From: Aquanectria penicillioides | Taxonomy: Eukaryota > Ascomycota > Sordariomycetes > Hypocreales > Nectriaceae | DNA: 64,000 nucleotides | NCBI GenBank assembly: GCA_003415625.1 | Contig: PYIU01000002.1 | Span: forward strand, 2,480,001 to 2,544,000 | Direction: 5' to 3' | Part shown: piece after piece, positions 24,271 through 35,946 of the stretch | Numbering within the stretch: the first letter of the stretch is position 1 | How the letters are laid out: each line of letters starts with the position of its first letter | Position numbers and translations under genes: made by a program | Notes under the pieces: generated by a model | Told to the model about the DNA's origin: nothing | Database searches by the model: none | What the model saw: the letters and a program-made list of their open reading frames with translations, nothing else

Positions 24271-25716
24271 CTACTGAAATGCGCGGCTTCGTTTCATGTA
24301 CGCCTTGATGCGGGCCATGGTTGCATCGTCACCGTCCCCTTCAACCACCATGTCGTCCTCATCTTCATCGTAGTATGCGTTGTCAAATTCTTCGTCGTCA
24401 GAGGCGTTCCCGTTGCGGTATCCGTAGGGATGGCGGCCATATTCGTCATCCGACTCGACCTCATCCTCAGGGTAGTCTGCGGTGTAGTGGTTTTCGGCTA
24501 TCAGATATCTTACATTAGTTTCATCCTTTGACAAAAGGCCCTCGGGCTGGGCTGCTAGTCCAAGAAGAGTAACGTACCGTTTTCATCTTCATCGTCCTCG
24601 TCGAGATCCTCGTCCTCGTCACGGTCTGGGCCAAAGAACAGAGTGCTGTCCTCCTTGCCATCCAATACTAGCAGACCCACGTCGGTGGGAGCAATGTCCA
24701 CGGTCATGGCGTGGGCTGGGATACGAACATATTCCTCAATGACCCAGTCATCATCGTCTTCAAAATCACTGACATCGCTCATGGCCGTGTCGACTTGTGT
24801 GGGTTCGACAGCGTGGGGGGCGCTAGCAACCAGGTCTGGATGACGCTCTCGAATCCTTTTGGCTGGTGCCTTTGGCTTGAATCTACTAGCTTTTTCCGCT
24901 GCCCTTTGCTTTTCCAGCTCCATTTCGTGAAGGTTTGATCCAATCTCCCTCATCACCCAGTCATTCATGTCAGCTGCGACCTTGGCCATGTTTTCATTAT
25001 GCGGATTCATGGCTGAAGCGGGTAGGGGGGTGTGACGGCTGGGATCCTGAGGAGAGCGTGATCTGCTCTTGACACCGGGCCGCTTGAGACGTCGCTCCTC
25101 GATAGGAGCATCCAAAGCCACGTCTGGGGCTTGCGAATCCTTGTCGACAAGTCCGGATGACCGTGTTTGCGCCGAGGTGACAGCTCGTGAACTCCGTTTA
25201 GCGTCCTTGACCTTGCTGCGCTCAACAAACACTGCAGGTCCATAACGGCCTTTCTTGGAGACTCCAGACCCTGATCCCTGGCCTCCACCTGACATCATCA
25301 TCATCATCTTTTTTGAGATATGGAAGCGTCGGGGTTCGGTTAATTTGCTAGTATCGGGCTGCTGGTGCGTCGTAGCTCCAGGAGCTCCGTCGGCCTGTTG
25401 ATGTGCGCCGTGCCCGGCATCGATCTTCTTCGCCCTGGAGGCGTCGTCATCGGGACCTGAGACGTGGATAATCGGCTTCGCATCGCGAGAAATCCTTGCG
25501 GCGATTTCTGTCGGGGATTTCGGGCCAGCATATCTGCGCTGGTAGACCCAATTGCTTCCAGTACGGTGCCGTTTTACGCCGTCGTCAAACTCTGCTCCCG
25601 GTCAGATGCCATGCTCTTCAGGCGGGGATCCAGCGGTAAGCCGTACGGAGGAAGGTTACAGGTGACTCGTCATCCCGCTTGCGCTTGACGCGGATGAGCT
25701 GGGGTGGGATAGACAT
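24271..25716 (-). CDS. IWR1: RNA polymerase II nuclear import factor Iwr1
   Basis: Iwr1 binds assembled RNA polymerase II and directs its import into the nucleus (family knowledge). Three exons: 25716-25647, 25591-24578 and 24497-24271; introns of 55 bp and 80 bp; total 1311 nt, 436 residues. The ATG at 25716 gives MSIPPQLIRVKRKRDDESP, the conserved N-terminus; intron 1 rejoins VTFL to QFDDGVKRHRTGSNWVYQRR. The middle is charged and disordered, with a Met5 run. The conserved acidic core DDDWVIEEYVRIP and the C-terminal block NAENHYTADYPEDEVESDDE, split by intron 2, are diagnostic. Highly acidic stretches surround it. No frame break. Confidence 0.92.
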
Positions 25717-26849
25717 GGTCTGGGGGCTTGTGGAATGTGTTTTGGTGTTGTCTCGGGAGGAGAAGTTTGGGCAACGATGGGCGTGGGCTCGGTTCGTCCG
25801 CACAGGCGGAGAGGAGAAATCGAGAGCTCGAAAGTGAAGCGTCGAGAGGAGCGGGTAAACGAGGTTGGACAAGCTGGACCTGACAGCCCGGCGCTCCAGG
25901 AACGGTTATTCGCAGTTGTAGCGGTTGTGCCGAAGATGAAATCTTGAAGTTTGCGGTGTTGCCAGGCGGAACCGGTGGGGGGGTGTGGAATAATTTACTG
26001 GGGAGCCTCAACCCGGTGGTGGGGGCTTCTAGGATCTTGGCAGCTCCTCATTAGTGGGCCGCTGGGTGGGGCCTTGAAGCTGGAACCGCGAGTGACTGGG
26101 TACCATCACCACATTGAAGCCGTTCATATAAAACAAGTCTACGCTGAAATGATGACAGGCATACACTCTAGAGACTCGTATTGCTACAGCGTGTTTTTCA
26201 AGCCAGGCAGCATCACTCTCCAAACAGGTGTCGACTTGCACTTGTTGCAGCCTCGTTGTATTCCCACATTCCGAGCCTGGCCAGAGCCTCATAGCCAATG
26301 GCGTCACCTCTCATGCATGGCTGAACATGTTATGAGAGTACCTTTTGGTTTCCGGTACCGCTGACCTATTGTCCCAAATGGGAGAGATTACCGGCTCTCT
26401 AAAATTATATTCATGCATGATTGCGACTTGTTTCTACACATGTGCCTTTAGCCTTTGAGACACATTCTGCGTTCGCTGCGGCCCAGCAGACTGGGTCTCC
26501 CTATCAAAACAACTTATGAGAGATCCACATGCTGGTTGTCTTTCTTTAGAGACACACGACCTGGTGTACTATTGCATCCCGGGTTGGTTATTCTGCAATT
26601 CAGATACAAGACGCACACCACACTGACTTTAGTAGTCGCGCAATGCTTCAAGGCGAGGCCTACGGCCCGACCCTGCTCCAGCTATGAGAGGTCACAGAGC
26701 ATCATGCGTATTTCATCCACTAGTTTCGAACATGGACTTGTTGAATCTTGAATTTAGTATTCGGTGCCCTTTGTTTGAATCAAATATAAACCATTATCCC
26801 TCAATCGGGGTTTGCCGCGTTACCGCCTGACATAACCTGTCAAATTGTC
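25717..26849. other. Intergenic region upstream of IWR1
   Basis: About 1.1 kb. The first 300 bp is the IWR1 promoter. From about 26300 the sequence turns AT-richer, entering the island with the decayed gene. No gene recognised. Confidence 0.5.
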
Positions 26850-28095
26850 AATCTCATGCTCAAATCTGCGTTACTCTGCATGCGACATGTCAGTCGTCTT
26901 TTAAGGTTACATGCTACACTGAGAGCGTTTCTCAGTCTTAACCCACAACATATGGCGAAGATCCAGGAAGATTCATGGACATCGCCGAAGCAGAAGGGTT
27001 GCACCATTTTGTTCAAGATGTTACAGTTGATACCTCACTTTGAGTATCGAAACTGCAACCACTGGACCATCCCGCACGACTTTATCAATGAGTCGTCCTT
27101 TTTAGGTTGTTTTCGGAACCTTAGTCTGCTACCATCTACGCTTCAGTTTTGGCTGCGGAGAATATTCTGTCGAGGAAACCTACAATGTCCGATATAGATT
27201 TCTCGATACCATCCTCTAATCACTTGCAGGAACTTGGTCTGCGGAGAGGCAGCGCTCAATAGACGAGACTATCCGTTCTCGCTTTCATCTAGATGGGTAT
27301 CAAACCAAACCAATACTGTCCATCACAGACACCCCTCCAATTCTGCTTACGAAATTGACCATCTCAAACCTGGCGGATTTCAACGACCTGCGAATCACTA
27401 GCTTGGCTGCTTTCAATACTGTCATGAGTTCAAGCTCCCTCGTTGATCTTCGCTTATACGTCGCAACCAAGACGAATGGAATGGATCGTGAGTTTACTAC
27501 TCATACTCAGTATGCTGAGAAGTACGATATGTTTGAGACATTGCCATCCACATGGCTTTCTCGACCAGTAGCCACCAAACCTTCACACGCTTTCAATATA
27601 TTGCCACGAGTGGTGGGTTAGTTTCCGAAGATGGACTTTCGCCTCGTCGGTGCTGGACATAGTATGCCTAACTTGAAGGTTCTGGCATTAGGGAAGTATC
27701 TTTTCAGCCATGAGTGGTAGATTGATTGGATAGGATCTCTCGACCTTGAGGGATTGTACTTGGATGGCTGTGCTGTACTTCACTTCAAACACAACGCATT
27801 CAGATACTTTGACTGCCTATACCCGGATCTCCCTGGGATAGACTTCTTCAGATTTGGTACGGGCATCTCTCAGCTACCAGGCGAGCAGCTGTTGTATGTT
27901 TACTTTGACGGCTCAGAGTGGATTGAATATAAGGAATGGCTGGGTTATCGCGGGGATATCATTTGAGATTTCACCTCTAGAGATTTGGACGGTTGGGGGC
28001 TTGAGGATGGCCTCTTGGCCAAAGATGAGGCAGCTCTGCAGCTTTTTGTTTCCTCGGTGAAGGCGAGGCAAATTAAAGGGGCTTCACCATTGTGA
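26850..28095 (+). pseudogene. Decayed F-box-type fungal protein gene
   Basis: Fragments in different frames align in order with the large fungal F-box protein family as I remember it: WSAERQRSIDETIRSRF (from 27239), LTKLTISNLADFNDLRI (27346), EKYDMFETLPSTWLSRPVA, a frame-shifted LHTLSIYCHEWWVSF, FPKMDFRLVGAGHSMPNLKV (from about 27624), then LEGLYLDGCAVL, FRFGTGISQ, LLYVYFDGSEWIEY and a tail DEAALQLFVSSVKARQ ending at 28095. Breaks include an extra A near 27582, a lost base near 27626, a TAG at 27718-27720 where Trp-Gln is expected (CAG to TAG), and internal loss between the Cys-Ala-Val block and the Phe-Asp-Cys block. Unlike the single-C breaks in other genes, these are mixed, so true decay is likely. 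The 5' boundary is approximate. Confidence 0.7.
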
Positions 28096-28611
28096 GCTAA
28101 GGCTCATTGAAGGATACCACATAAATGGATTGTCCACGTATAGGCAACTAAGTTATTGGACTCAATTCGAGACCCTGGTGGTACGAGCCGATACGCTGGA
28201 GGAGGAAAAAGATCAAGGCAGATAGATGCCGGACCTAATGGTATTATGAGAAAGACAAAATTGAGGTTGTGATTATGTGTTTGCTTGAGCAACCTGTGGC
28301 AGTCGATGTCCATCTTGCATATTTGCAGGCAAGAGGAGTGCATCGGAATAAAAGAGCATCCAATGTAGTTGCCTCGCCATGGTGATCCTTTGGGTTTCAC
28401 TTTCCCACCACATCTCGGATCTTCAATGTCTGTTACCCCTATGAGATGGTTATTGATGAAAAGAAGGGATGCCAACGTGTTGTTCTATTTATGACCATAC
28501 AATAGCGGTACATGCATAGGCCCAAGAATCGCCCGAGCACAGGAGTTATACGTTGTGTTTCACCCAAAATAGACCAAGGCTGAGATATAACAAGGTAAAA
28601 TACATAAATAG
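28096..28611. other. AT-richer stretch between pseudogene and fragment
   Basis: 516 bp with stops in all frames; no coding sequence recognised. It may be the degraded 5' part of the fragment that follows. Confidence 0.4.
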
Positions 28612-29007
28612 CGAAACGACACACGAAAACCAGATCCTTCAGGATTGAACTGTGCCAACACCAGCAACAAAGTGTTCACTCTTGAGCAAGCAAAGACGGC
28701 CATCGCCAGCTACTGCGCTTCTGATGCTCCCGTCAACAACCCCAAAACTGCGGTGTGGAAGTCCACCAAGGTTGACGATGTCACATTCAACCTGGCTCTT
28801 CGATGGTCTATCACTGGCCAGACTGGCTGTGACGCAGTGATGAACCCGGAAAGCTTCAACATACCGTCGTCTGACTGCACCGCGGAGTTCTTGAGTGCTG
28901 TCAACAACTGCAATACCAACACCCAGACTGAGAAGTATGGCAACGACCCCATTGTCTGGAGCGGCCCTTTTGGCTGCATGGACTTTATTATTTACGGAAG
29001 CGCTTAG
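28612..29007 (+). pseudogene. 3' fragment of a secreted Cys-containing protein, perhaps chitinase/killer-toxin-like C-terminal domain
   Basis: An open frame from 28612 to 29007 encodes NCANTSNKVFTLEQAKTAI, then a block with WSITGQTGCDAV, SFNIPSSDCTAEFLSAVNNC and WSGPFGCMDFIIYG before the stop. Six Cys with this spacing resemble C-terminal domains on large secreted fungal GH18/killer-toxin-like proteins; this comparison is from memory and tentative. There is no ATG or signal peptide upstream. CCTTCAG at 28636-28642 could be a 3' splice site, but nothing recognisable precedes it. I therefore treat it as a remnant of a longer gene, though an upstream exon in poorly conserved sequence is possible. 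Confidence 0.4.
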
Positions 29008-30824
29008 AGAAATTGAGAAGGTCGATATTTTGCGTTGCATTTCATTGTCAGGTCACAATATAGGGGTATAGGTGATTGGAGATGGTGTTGCTAATTAGAT
29101 AAATTGAAATTGGGGTTGTGTTTAAAACCAAACATGATGAATATCGACCAAAGCTGTGCCATTCGGTATTGGTGATGCAGCTAGCTAGGGCCAGATTATT
29201 GGTATTTCTGTTCCCACGCCCTCCTCCGCCCTCCCATTCGTGCAAATTGGTGTAGCTTTCCGTCTCCTGAATACTAGCAGTGGAAAATTCCGACTAGGAG
29301 CAACTGACCCGGGGCTTGTCTGAGCGAAAGCGGTTTTGTCCCTGGTTATTGGGTGGATGCAACAGCTTGCGAGAGAGGCCGGAATGCGGGGTTCGCCACT
29401 AACGCCGCCAGCGCCAGCGCCAGCGCCAGCGCCAACCCCGTCGCCAACCCAACGACAGTGCCAGGGCTGGGCCGGCGGTCGCGGCAAGGCCCTGGAAGCG
29501 CGCCATGTTTCGGAGACTTGCGGCACTCACAGGGCTTCCCCGGGCTGCTGGGTCGCTATGACCTGCGATGGGCTGAGTTACTTTTTTCATTTTCACATCT
29601 TCCCCAGACAACCCGGGTGTGATGGATCCGTCGCGTTGCATTAGTAGCTATCAAGTGTCTTGCAAGCGAGCAGCTCTCGGGCGGCAAGGTCGAGACATGT
29701 TGCTGGTCCGTTGGACCCGGAAGCTCAGCTCCTTTGCAAGCTCCCTTGTGCATGTCCATGCTGGGCGTGGGGGAGCTAGGGGCCGGCTGAGAAGCTCCCG
29801 GTCGATGATGGTCCACGGATCATCGCAACTCACGACATACATTCGCCTCCTCCTCGTGCCTTGCTTTTGCATGGCCATTGCAGCCATGGCTGTTGGCAGT
29901 CGAGACTCGAGAATCTAGATGCTGCCTGGCGTTCTGGCGTTCTGGCGTTTGGGCGTCGCCTTCGCTGCACTCCATGGCCATCTTGCCACCACACTCCCGC
30001 CCACGCACCACTGCTTTGGCCCTTTGTTTGGCTTTGCTTTGCTTTGCTTGTTCTGCTGGGCGTTGCCTTGTGGCTTTTCGTCGTCTTCGTCTTCGTCTCC
30101 GCCGTTGAGTTTCGTCTAGTACCTTGTCCTTGCCGGTTACGTCGTCGAGTGCCTGGCCCGACCCCCCGACCCGGTCCTAACATATCCGGAACAATGCGAC
30201 GTCCCCATTCTCTCGACGGCAATCCAACACTTTCCATGGCTTCCGCGTTGGGTACCTCGTCCAGGTACCGTTCCATCCCATCATTTTCTTCACGTGTCCG
30301 GTATCCTTCGTGCGTTGTAGACAAGGTTCTGGGCGTTTGTGGTGCCTTGCTTCATCCAAACTCACCACCTGCCTTCCCAACAACGCCCCTCTGTTCCTGA
30401 TCGTGTCGTCATTCCATCCAAACGCCTCATCTCTGCATCGCCGCCCATCTCCATCTGCGTCAACGACGCCATCATCCTCCTCGCCGCCCCTGCGTTTTCC
30501 TTCTGATCCGCCTGCTCCCCTTGGCTGGCTCCCTGCCCTGTAATGTTTTCGCGACACTTCCGATCATAGCATTGCCGCCAGAGGTACCCCTGCCCGTCGT
30601 CTGATTTCCGCAGCCTCCTACACCGACCAGGTCAGAGCTGACCGGAGGGCCGTCTAGTATTCGTATCAAGCGTCTGGAGCTCCATCTCTTCGCGCTGTCA
30701 CGCCATCGTCGCTGCCCATCGTCTGTTTCCATTCGCAACCGCGTCGCCTCGGCGCTGCACTCTCCATTGAGCAAGGCATCACTGCCAGCAAAGCCAATCG
30801 ACGCTGCTCTCGGCCAATCTTGCC
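29008..30824. other. Long leader/promoter region of the CBM48 gene
   Basis: About 1.8 kb without a recognisable gene. Contains (GCCAGC)n at about 29404-29436, a triplicated tggcgttc motif near 29930, a (TTTGC)n tract near 30035, and a pyrimidine-rich 3' half typical of fungal 5' leaders. Confidence 0.55.
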
Positions 30825-32977
30825 ATGTCATCGCAAAAGACTCCCTTCACCATCACCTATAAAAGGCCAGGGACGGCACCTCCTGTCTTCTTGGCCGGTT
30901 CCTTTTCCGATCCTCAATGGTTTCCGAAGGAGATGCAATATACAACAGCTGAGGACGGAGAACACATTTTTCGATCCCAAGTATCGGTTCAACCAGGAAA
31001 GGACTATCAATTCAAACTCCGAATTGGTCAAGGTGACTGGTGGGTTCTGGCGGAGGATTATGAAGTCGGTAGGTCCCCACAATCCAATCCCGGCGCGGCA
31101 CACGTGTAAATGGTCATATCGTCTCATACTTTGCAGCGACCGACGATTCTGGCAACCAAAACAACGTCCTGAAAATACCAATCGAATCCAAAATGAATGG
31201 TCACCAGCCCGGCATCGAGGATGCACCGACCGAAGTCGAGTCAAAGCCTCCAGCCTCCAGCACCAAGGTAGACATCCCCGAGACTGTCGATATCAAGGAC
31301 CCGGCAAACGACCTGCAGACACCTCTATTTGCCCATGAGCGTCTGGGCGCTCATGACTTTGGAGACAATGATTCTGAGGAGGAAGCTTGTTCAAGCATGC
31401 CCATGGGACAAGGAGTGAAATTGGGATCAAATGATTACAACACAGCCGATATTGACCTTAACGACCCTACCATCGAGAAATTTCCCGAGGACCGCACCTC
31501 CATCATGGATGCTCTACGAACGATCCAGACGCATTTAAATGAGGATCAAACTCATTTAAACGATATTCCGGCGTCGCCTCGCGCAGGCCCCGCAGATCAA
31601 ACAGGCACTGAGTCCGTCGACGAAGGGAACCTCTCGGCAGCGCCTCCCAGCCCCGAAACTGCAAGAAAGCGAGAACAACAACTCTCGCACAGTAGCTTTG
31701 GAAGAAATAGATCAGCCGTGTCCCTAGGCTCTATTGCAGAAGAGCCCAAACCAGAAGCTCCCAAATCAGATGCTTCAAACTCAGATGAACCCAGTTCAGA
31801 TGACAGCCACCCACAGACTCATCCGGTAATCACCTTGCAAAATCCAAACAACGCAGCTGGCTACGAGGAGCCTCGGTCCCCACTCAGTGAAGAGGACGAA
31901 GCTGTAGTCATGAAGAATCCAGAGTCGAGTGCCAATGGCAAGGCCACCGAGGCGGCACCAACGCAATCGGCAGTCACTGAGCCTGCCCCAGACCAATCGA
32001 GTCAAGAGACAAGCGACACTTCTGAAGCAAAGGAGGAGCCCGCTGTTCCGGCGCCATCAGACCCTGAAGAAAAGGAGCCGGATGTGCAGCCAGAAATCAA
32101 GGAAGAACCAGCTCCTTCAGTACCATTGGACCTTGAAGAAGAGAAGGTTGAAGTACAGCCCGAAGTGAAAGAGGAACTCACTCCCTCAGAGCCATTGGAT
32201 CTTACAGAACAGAAGGTCGAGGAACAGCCTGAAGTGAATGAGGAACCCGCCCTTTCTGCGCCATTGGACCTTGAAGAAAAGAAGAGGGAGGTGCAGCCAG
32301 AAGTAAAGGAGGAGCCCGCCCCTTCAGTGCCATTGGATCTTGAAGAAAAGAAACTCGAGCCACAGCCTGAAGCGAAAGAGGAACCTACTCCCTTAGAGCC
32401 ACTGGACCTTCACGAAAAGAAGATGGAGCCACAGCCTGGAGTGGAAAGGGAACTAGTTGCTTCAGAGTCACCGGACCTTGTAGACGAGAAGATCGAGGTG
32501 CAGCCAGAAGTGAAGGAGGAAACTGCTTCTTCAAAATCGCTGGACCTTGAGGAAGAGAATATCGAGGAGCAGCCTGAAGTAAAGGAGGAACCTACTTCTT
32601 CAAAGTCGCTGGACCCTGCAGAAGAGAAGGTCAAGGCACGACCTGAAGTGAAAGCGGAAGTTGTTCCTTCAGTGCCATTGGAAACTAGCGAGAAAAAGAC
32701 CGATAATCTCAAGGTCAGAGAAGCTTCTTTGCCAAAGGATGCAGCGAGAGATGCATCTCCAGCGGGAGCAACTCGTGCAAGGGTTCAAGGCCGAACTCCT
32801 ATTGGAGGATCGAACCAAGGATTCCTGAACAAAGCCCTGAAACACAAGGTGCCATTGTACGTTGAACCACATTCAATGATGGAAAAGAAACCCGCTAACC
32901 AATGGGACAGAATACTGACGACCGGCGTTGTGGCTTTGGCTATTGGAATGAGTCGTTGGAGTGGATCCGATAAGTAA
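30825..32977 (+). CDS. AMPK1_CBM (CBM48) protein with ten 23-residue acidic repeats and a hydrophobic C-terminal tail
   Basis: ATG 30825; exon 1 30825-31068, 68 bp intron (31069-31136), exon 2 to 32977; 2085 nt, 694 residues. The N-terminal 80 residues form a glycogen/AMPK-beta-type carbohydrate-binding module (TITYKRPGTAPPVFLAGSFS ... WVLAEDYEVATDDSGN NQNN), related to yeast Crp1/Mdg1 modules. A charged linker follows, then ten units of 23 residues (about 32039-32710) on the pattern PxPSxPLDLEEKKxEVQPEVKEE, 69 nt each. The end holds LTTGVVALAIGMSRW about ten residues from the C-terminus, a possible tail anchor though short. Role may be binding glycogen or another polymer; partners unknown. 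No frame break. Confidence 0.8.
32039..32710 (+). repeat. Ten tandem 69-bp coding repeats
   Basis: In-frame units of 23 codons inside the CBM48 gene, diverged from each other but keeping the LDLEE core and the QPEVKEE end. The strict 69 nt period preserves frame. Confidence 0.85.
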
Positions 32978-33449
32978 ATGAGTCCGTCATGCCCTGTAGG
33001 GCTGGCTTGGATATCGCATGGGGGGGTACATTGTAAATTGGACGAGGAACAGTGATGCGACGACCACCGAACATCGAACAATAGGCGTCTTGCAAGAATG
33101 ATGGATATAGTTGCCGCTTTTCAGGGCTCGCTGGAAAAGACCAGAACGTAATAGGCCATCTCGTATGTTCTTCCAATATTTGCACACGAAACGATGCTTG
33201 AAAAGCTACAATAAGTACTAAATTTACATACCTGGTTATCATGTGAAGATGCTGTGGGGAGCTCCTGTTGAAGCTCCTTGGTGTTAGTCGCCACAGTGAG
33301 TTCTCTACCCCACCAATCGCCGGCGCAATTGCTCCGACGGCCGATGTGGATGGTACAGGAGAAAAAAAAAAAAAGCTGGGCCTAAATCATCGGCGAAACC
33401 ATTCAAGCAGCAGGTTGGCACGCGACGCCGGCCACTTCTTCATTGCACA
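32978..33449. other. Short intergenic region
   Basis: 472 bp between the CBM48 gene and MRH4; 3' UTR of one and promoter of the other. An A13 tract lies near 33362. No gene seen. Confidence 0.5.
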
Positions 33450-35273
33450 ATGAATCGCGCCGCGACCAAATCGATCTGTTCCCTCTGCGTTTCCACGGGT
33501 CGGCCTGTTACCGTGGTGCGACCCGTACTGCAGCCATGCATCACCCAGCGCTTCGCTTCATACGGCGCGAAGCCTCGCCCATCACGCATGGTGCTCGCCG
33601 ATCGAGTTGGCCAAACCCCGCCGTCCCGCGATGACCGAAGAAGACGCCGAGAATCTGCTCCCGGGCCCTTTGGCGGCATGAATAGGACCGTTGCGAATGT
33701 CGACCCGGCCCGTCGAGCTGCTCGTTACAAGGCTCTGGCGGCCAAGGACCCGAGGGGAAAGGGAAGTGCCAAGAGAGGCTCCAAGGAGAAGGACGGCGAC
33801 GAGCGGAAAGCCCTGAAGATGCAGCGCGCCTTGACGACTATTTCATACGGGAAGAGAATGTCGGTCAAGGACCGCATGGCCGAGTTCGAAAGCTTTGACA
33901 ACTTTGACCTTCTTCCGTCACTTCAGCTTTCCCTCTCCGACGAGCTATTCAAAGGCATGGTTGACATCAAGCCCACGCCTGTCCAAAGACTAGCAATTCC
34001 TGCACTGTTGGGACAAGGCGCCGCCGCGGACAGCAAGTCAACGCCCAAGGAACAGCAGTCTTTCCTCCTTGCAGCCGAGACAGGCTCGGGAAAGACGCTT
34101 GCCTATCTGCTACCAGCAATCGATGCACTGAAGACTGCCGAAGCTGAGGACCCGGAGATCAAGGCTTACAGGGAGCGATGGTTGGCAGACAAGGAACGAC
34201 AGGAGGCTGGAGGCGCTAAAGGGAAGCCATTCGACGAACCGCATCCTACAATGGCTCGTCCTAAGGTCATTGTCCTTGTCCCGACGGCGGAGCTCGCCCA
34301 TCAGGTTGTCAAGGTTTCCAAGTCCATCTCCCACATCGTCAAGTTCAAGACGGAGATGTTATCGTCCGACCTGAAGCCCCAGCAGATCCAGCGCAATTTG
34401 TATGGGCCAAGGGGTGTGGATGTGATCGTGTCCACTCCTCATCTGCTTGCTTCGATTGCCGACTCGGACCCAAACATCCTTTCTCGCGTTTCTCACCTCA
34501 TTGTGGATGAGGCCGATTCTCTGTTCGATCGCAGCTTTGCCCCTGTGACAACTAGCATCATCGAACGGGCGTCACCATCCATGAAGCAGTTTATTTGCTG
34601 CTCGGCTACGATTCCTAGAAAGCTTAACAACTACCTGGCTACCAACTACCCCAAAATGGTTCGAATCACGACCCCCAACCTCCACGCCATTCCTCGTCGT
34701 GTTCAGCTTGGTGTTATCGACGTATCCAAGGATCCGTACCGCAACAACAAGGATTTGGCGTGCGCAGATGCCATCTACGGTATCGGTCGCGAGGCGTCAA
34801 AACACGAGGGACCTGTGAAGGGCGAGATTGATGTGCGCCGCATCATGGTCTTTGTTAATGAGCGCGAGAAGACAGAGGAGCTTGCCGAGTATCTCCGATC
34901 AAAGGGCATCAACGCCGACGCGCTTCACAGAGATACCCCTGACAAGCGCCATGGCGAAATCCTCAATACTTTTACATCCCCGGAGCCACTGACGATTCCT
35001 GCTCCCCAGACCCCATCACGCCACCGATCTTTGCCTAACGTGAAGGTCCTAGTTGTGACTGATCTGGCATCTCGAGGCATTGACACGCTGGCTGTTCGTC
35101 ATGTCGTCCTGTACGACGTGCCTCACACGACCATTGACTTCATTCACCGACTTGGTCGCGCTGGACGAATGGGACGACGTGGCCGGGGTATCGTGCTTGT
35201 TGGCAACGATGACCGCAAGGATGTCGTGGCTGAAGTGAAGACGAGCATGTTCATGGGCCAGGCTCTGATTTAG
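33450..35273 (+). CDS. MRH4: Mitochondrial DEAD-box RNA helicase Mrh4
   Basis: Mrh4 acts in assembly of the large mitochondrial ribosomal subunit (family knowledge). Single exon, 607 residues, ATG 33450. The N-terminus is Arg/Ser-rich with few acids, as a mitochondrial presequence would be. Helicase motifs are in order: Q-type PTPVQRLAIPALL near 175-186, motif I AETGSGKT near 209-216, VLVPTAELAHQV (Ia), VDEADSL (II, DEAD), CCSATIPR (III), VTDLASRGID (V) and HRLGRAGRMGRRG (VI). A basic/acidic insert sits between motifs I and Ia (near 240-265), as is common in this subfamily. No frame break. Confidence 0.9.
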   Translation: MNRAATKSICSLCVSTGRPVTVVRPVLQPCITQRFASYGAKPRPSRMVLADRVGQTPPSRDDRRRRRESAPGPFGGMNRTVANVDPARRAARYKALAAKDPRGKGSAKRGSKEKDGDERKALKMQRALTTISYGKRMSVKDRMAEFESFDNFDLLPSLQLSLSDELFKGMVDIKPTPVQRLAIPALLGQGAAADSKSTPKEQQSFLLAAETGSGKTLAYLLPAIDALKTAEAEDPEIKAYRERWLADKERQEAGGAKGKPFDEPHPTMARPKVIVLVPTAELAHQVVKVSKSISHIVKFKTEMLSSDLKPQQIQRNLYGPRGVDVIVSTPHLLASIADSDPNILSRVSHLIVDEADSLFDRSFAPVTTSIIERASPSMKQFICCSATIPRKLNNYLATNYPKMVRITTPNLHAIPRRVQLGVIDVSKDPYRNNKDLACADAIYGIGREASKHEGPVKGEIDVRRIMVFVNEREKTEELAEYLRSKGINADALHRDTPDKRHGEILNTFTSPEPLTIPAPQTPSRHRSLPNVKVLVVTDLASRGIDTLAVRHVVLYDVPHTTIDFIHRLGRAGRMGRRGRGIVLVGNDDRKDVVAEVKTSMFMGQALI

Positions 35274-35946
35274 TCGCAAGAATGCGATTGTGAACCATAC
35301 CATACCATACCATACCATATCATGCTTGGCCATGTACGATAGGCGAACTAAAAAGAAAGAAAAAATATCCATGTACGAACAGATAAATATTGGGACAGAT
35401 AAACATTGGGACGTGGGGCGATATCGACGTGCGTGCACGGAATAGGAAGGGCGTTGTGCGGATGGCTCGAGGTGGGTTGTTTATAGCTGATCTCCACCTG
35501 TAAAAGAACATGTAATACATCCTCCGAAGAAATCATGATTACAGCATGCCGGGACACCCCTATTGAAACCCCAGATAAAGGTCTCGGGCTTTTACTACAG
35601 CCATGATACTACGCAATGTGCGATGCATCAAAGGACTTGTGTGAAGCCAGCCATCTGATCTGAGTCCGACGCATCTCATCGAAGCTTTCGGCGGTGGTGG
35701 TCCGAGCGCCCGGTGTTTTCAGTGGGCCACCCGCGATATGTATTCGTAGAGTGCGAGCCTAGCTCAACCACGGTCGCGTCGCGTATGTGGGCGTGTTTCC
35801 CTCCCACAATATCCTCGTCTGTGAACCCACCAAATTCTCCCACCACCGACCCTGGGTTGTTTGTAGTCCACCCACCCTCGTCTCGGAGCACATTGACCAC
35901 GCATATACTCACCGTTTCCCCATTTGCCCTTCGGGTCTTTTCCGCA
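35274..35946. other. Intergenic region with CATAC repeat
   Basis: 673 bp between MRH4 and the next plus-strand gene. Contains a (CCATA)n microsatellite at 35295-35322. The frame upstream of 35947 is open but has no ATG of its own. Confidence 0.5.

Noticed and set aside
35713..35946. In-frame extension upstream of the acidic nuclear-type gene
   Set aside because: It begins at a non-ATG codon; the ATG at 35947 starts the conserved basic N-terminus.
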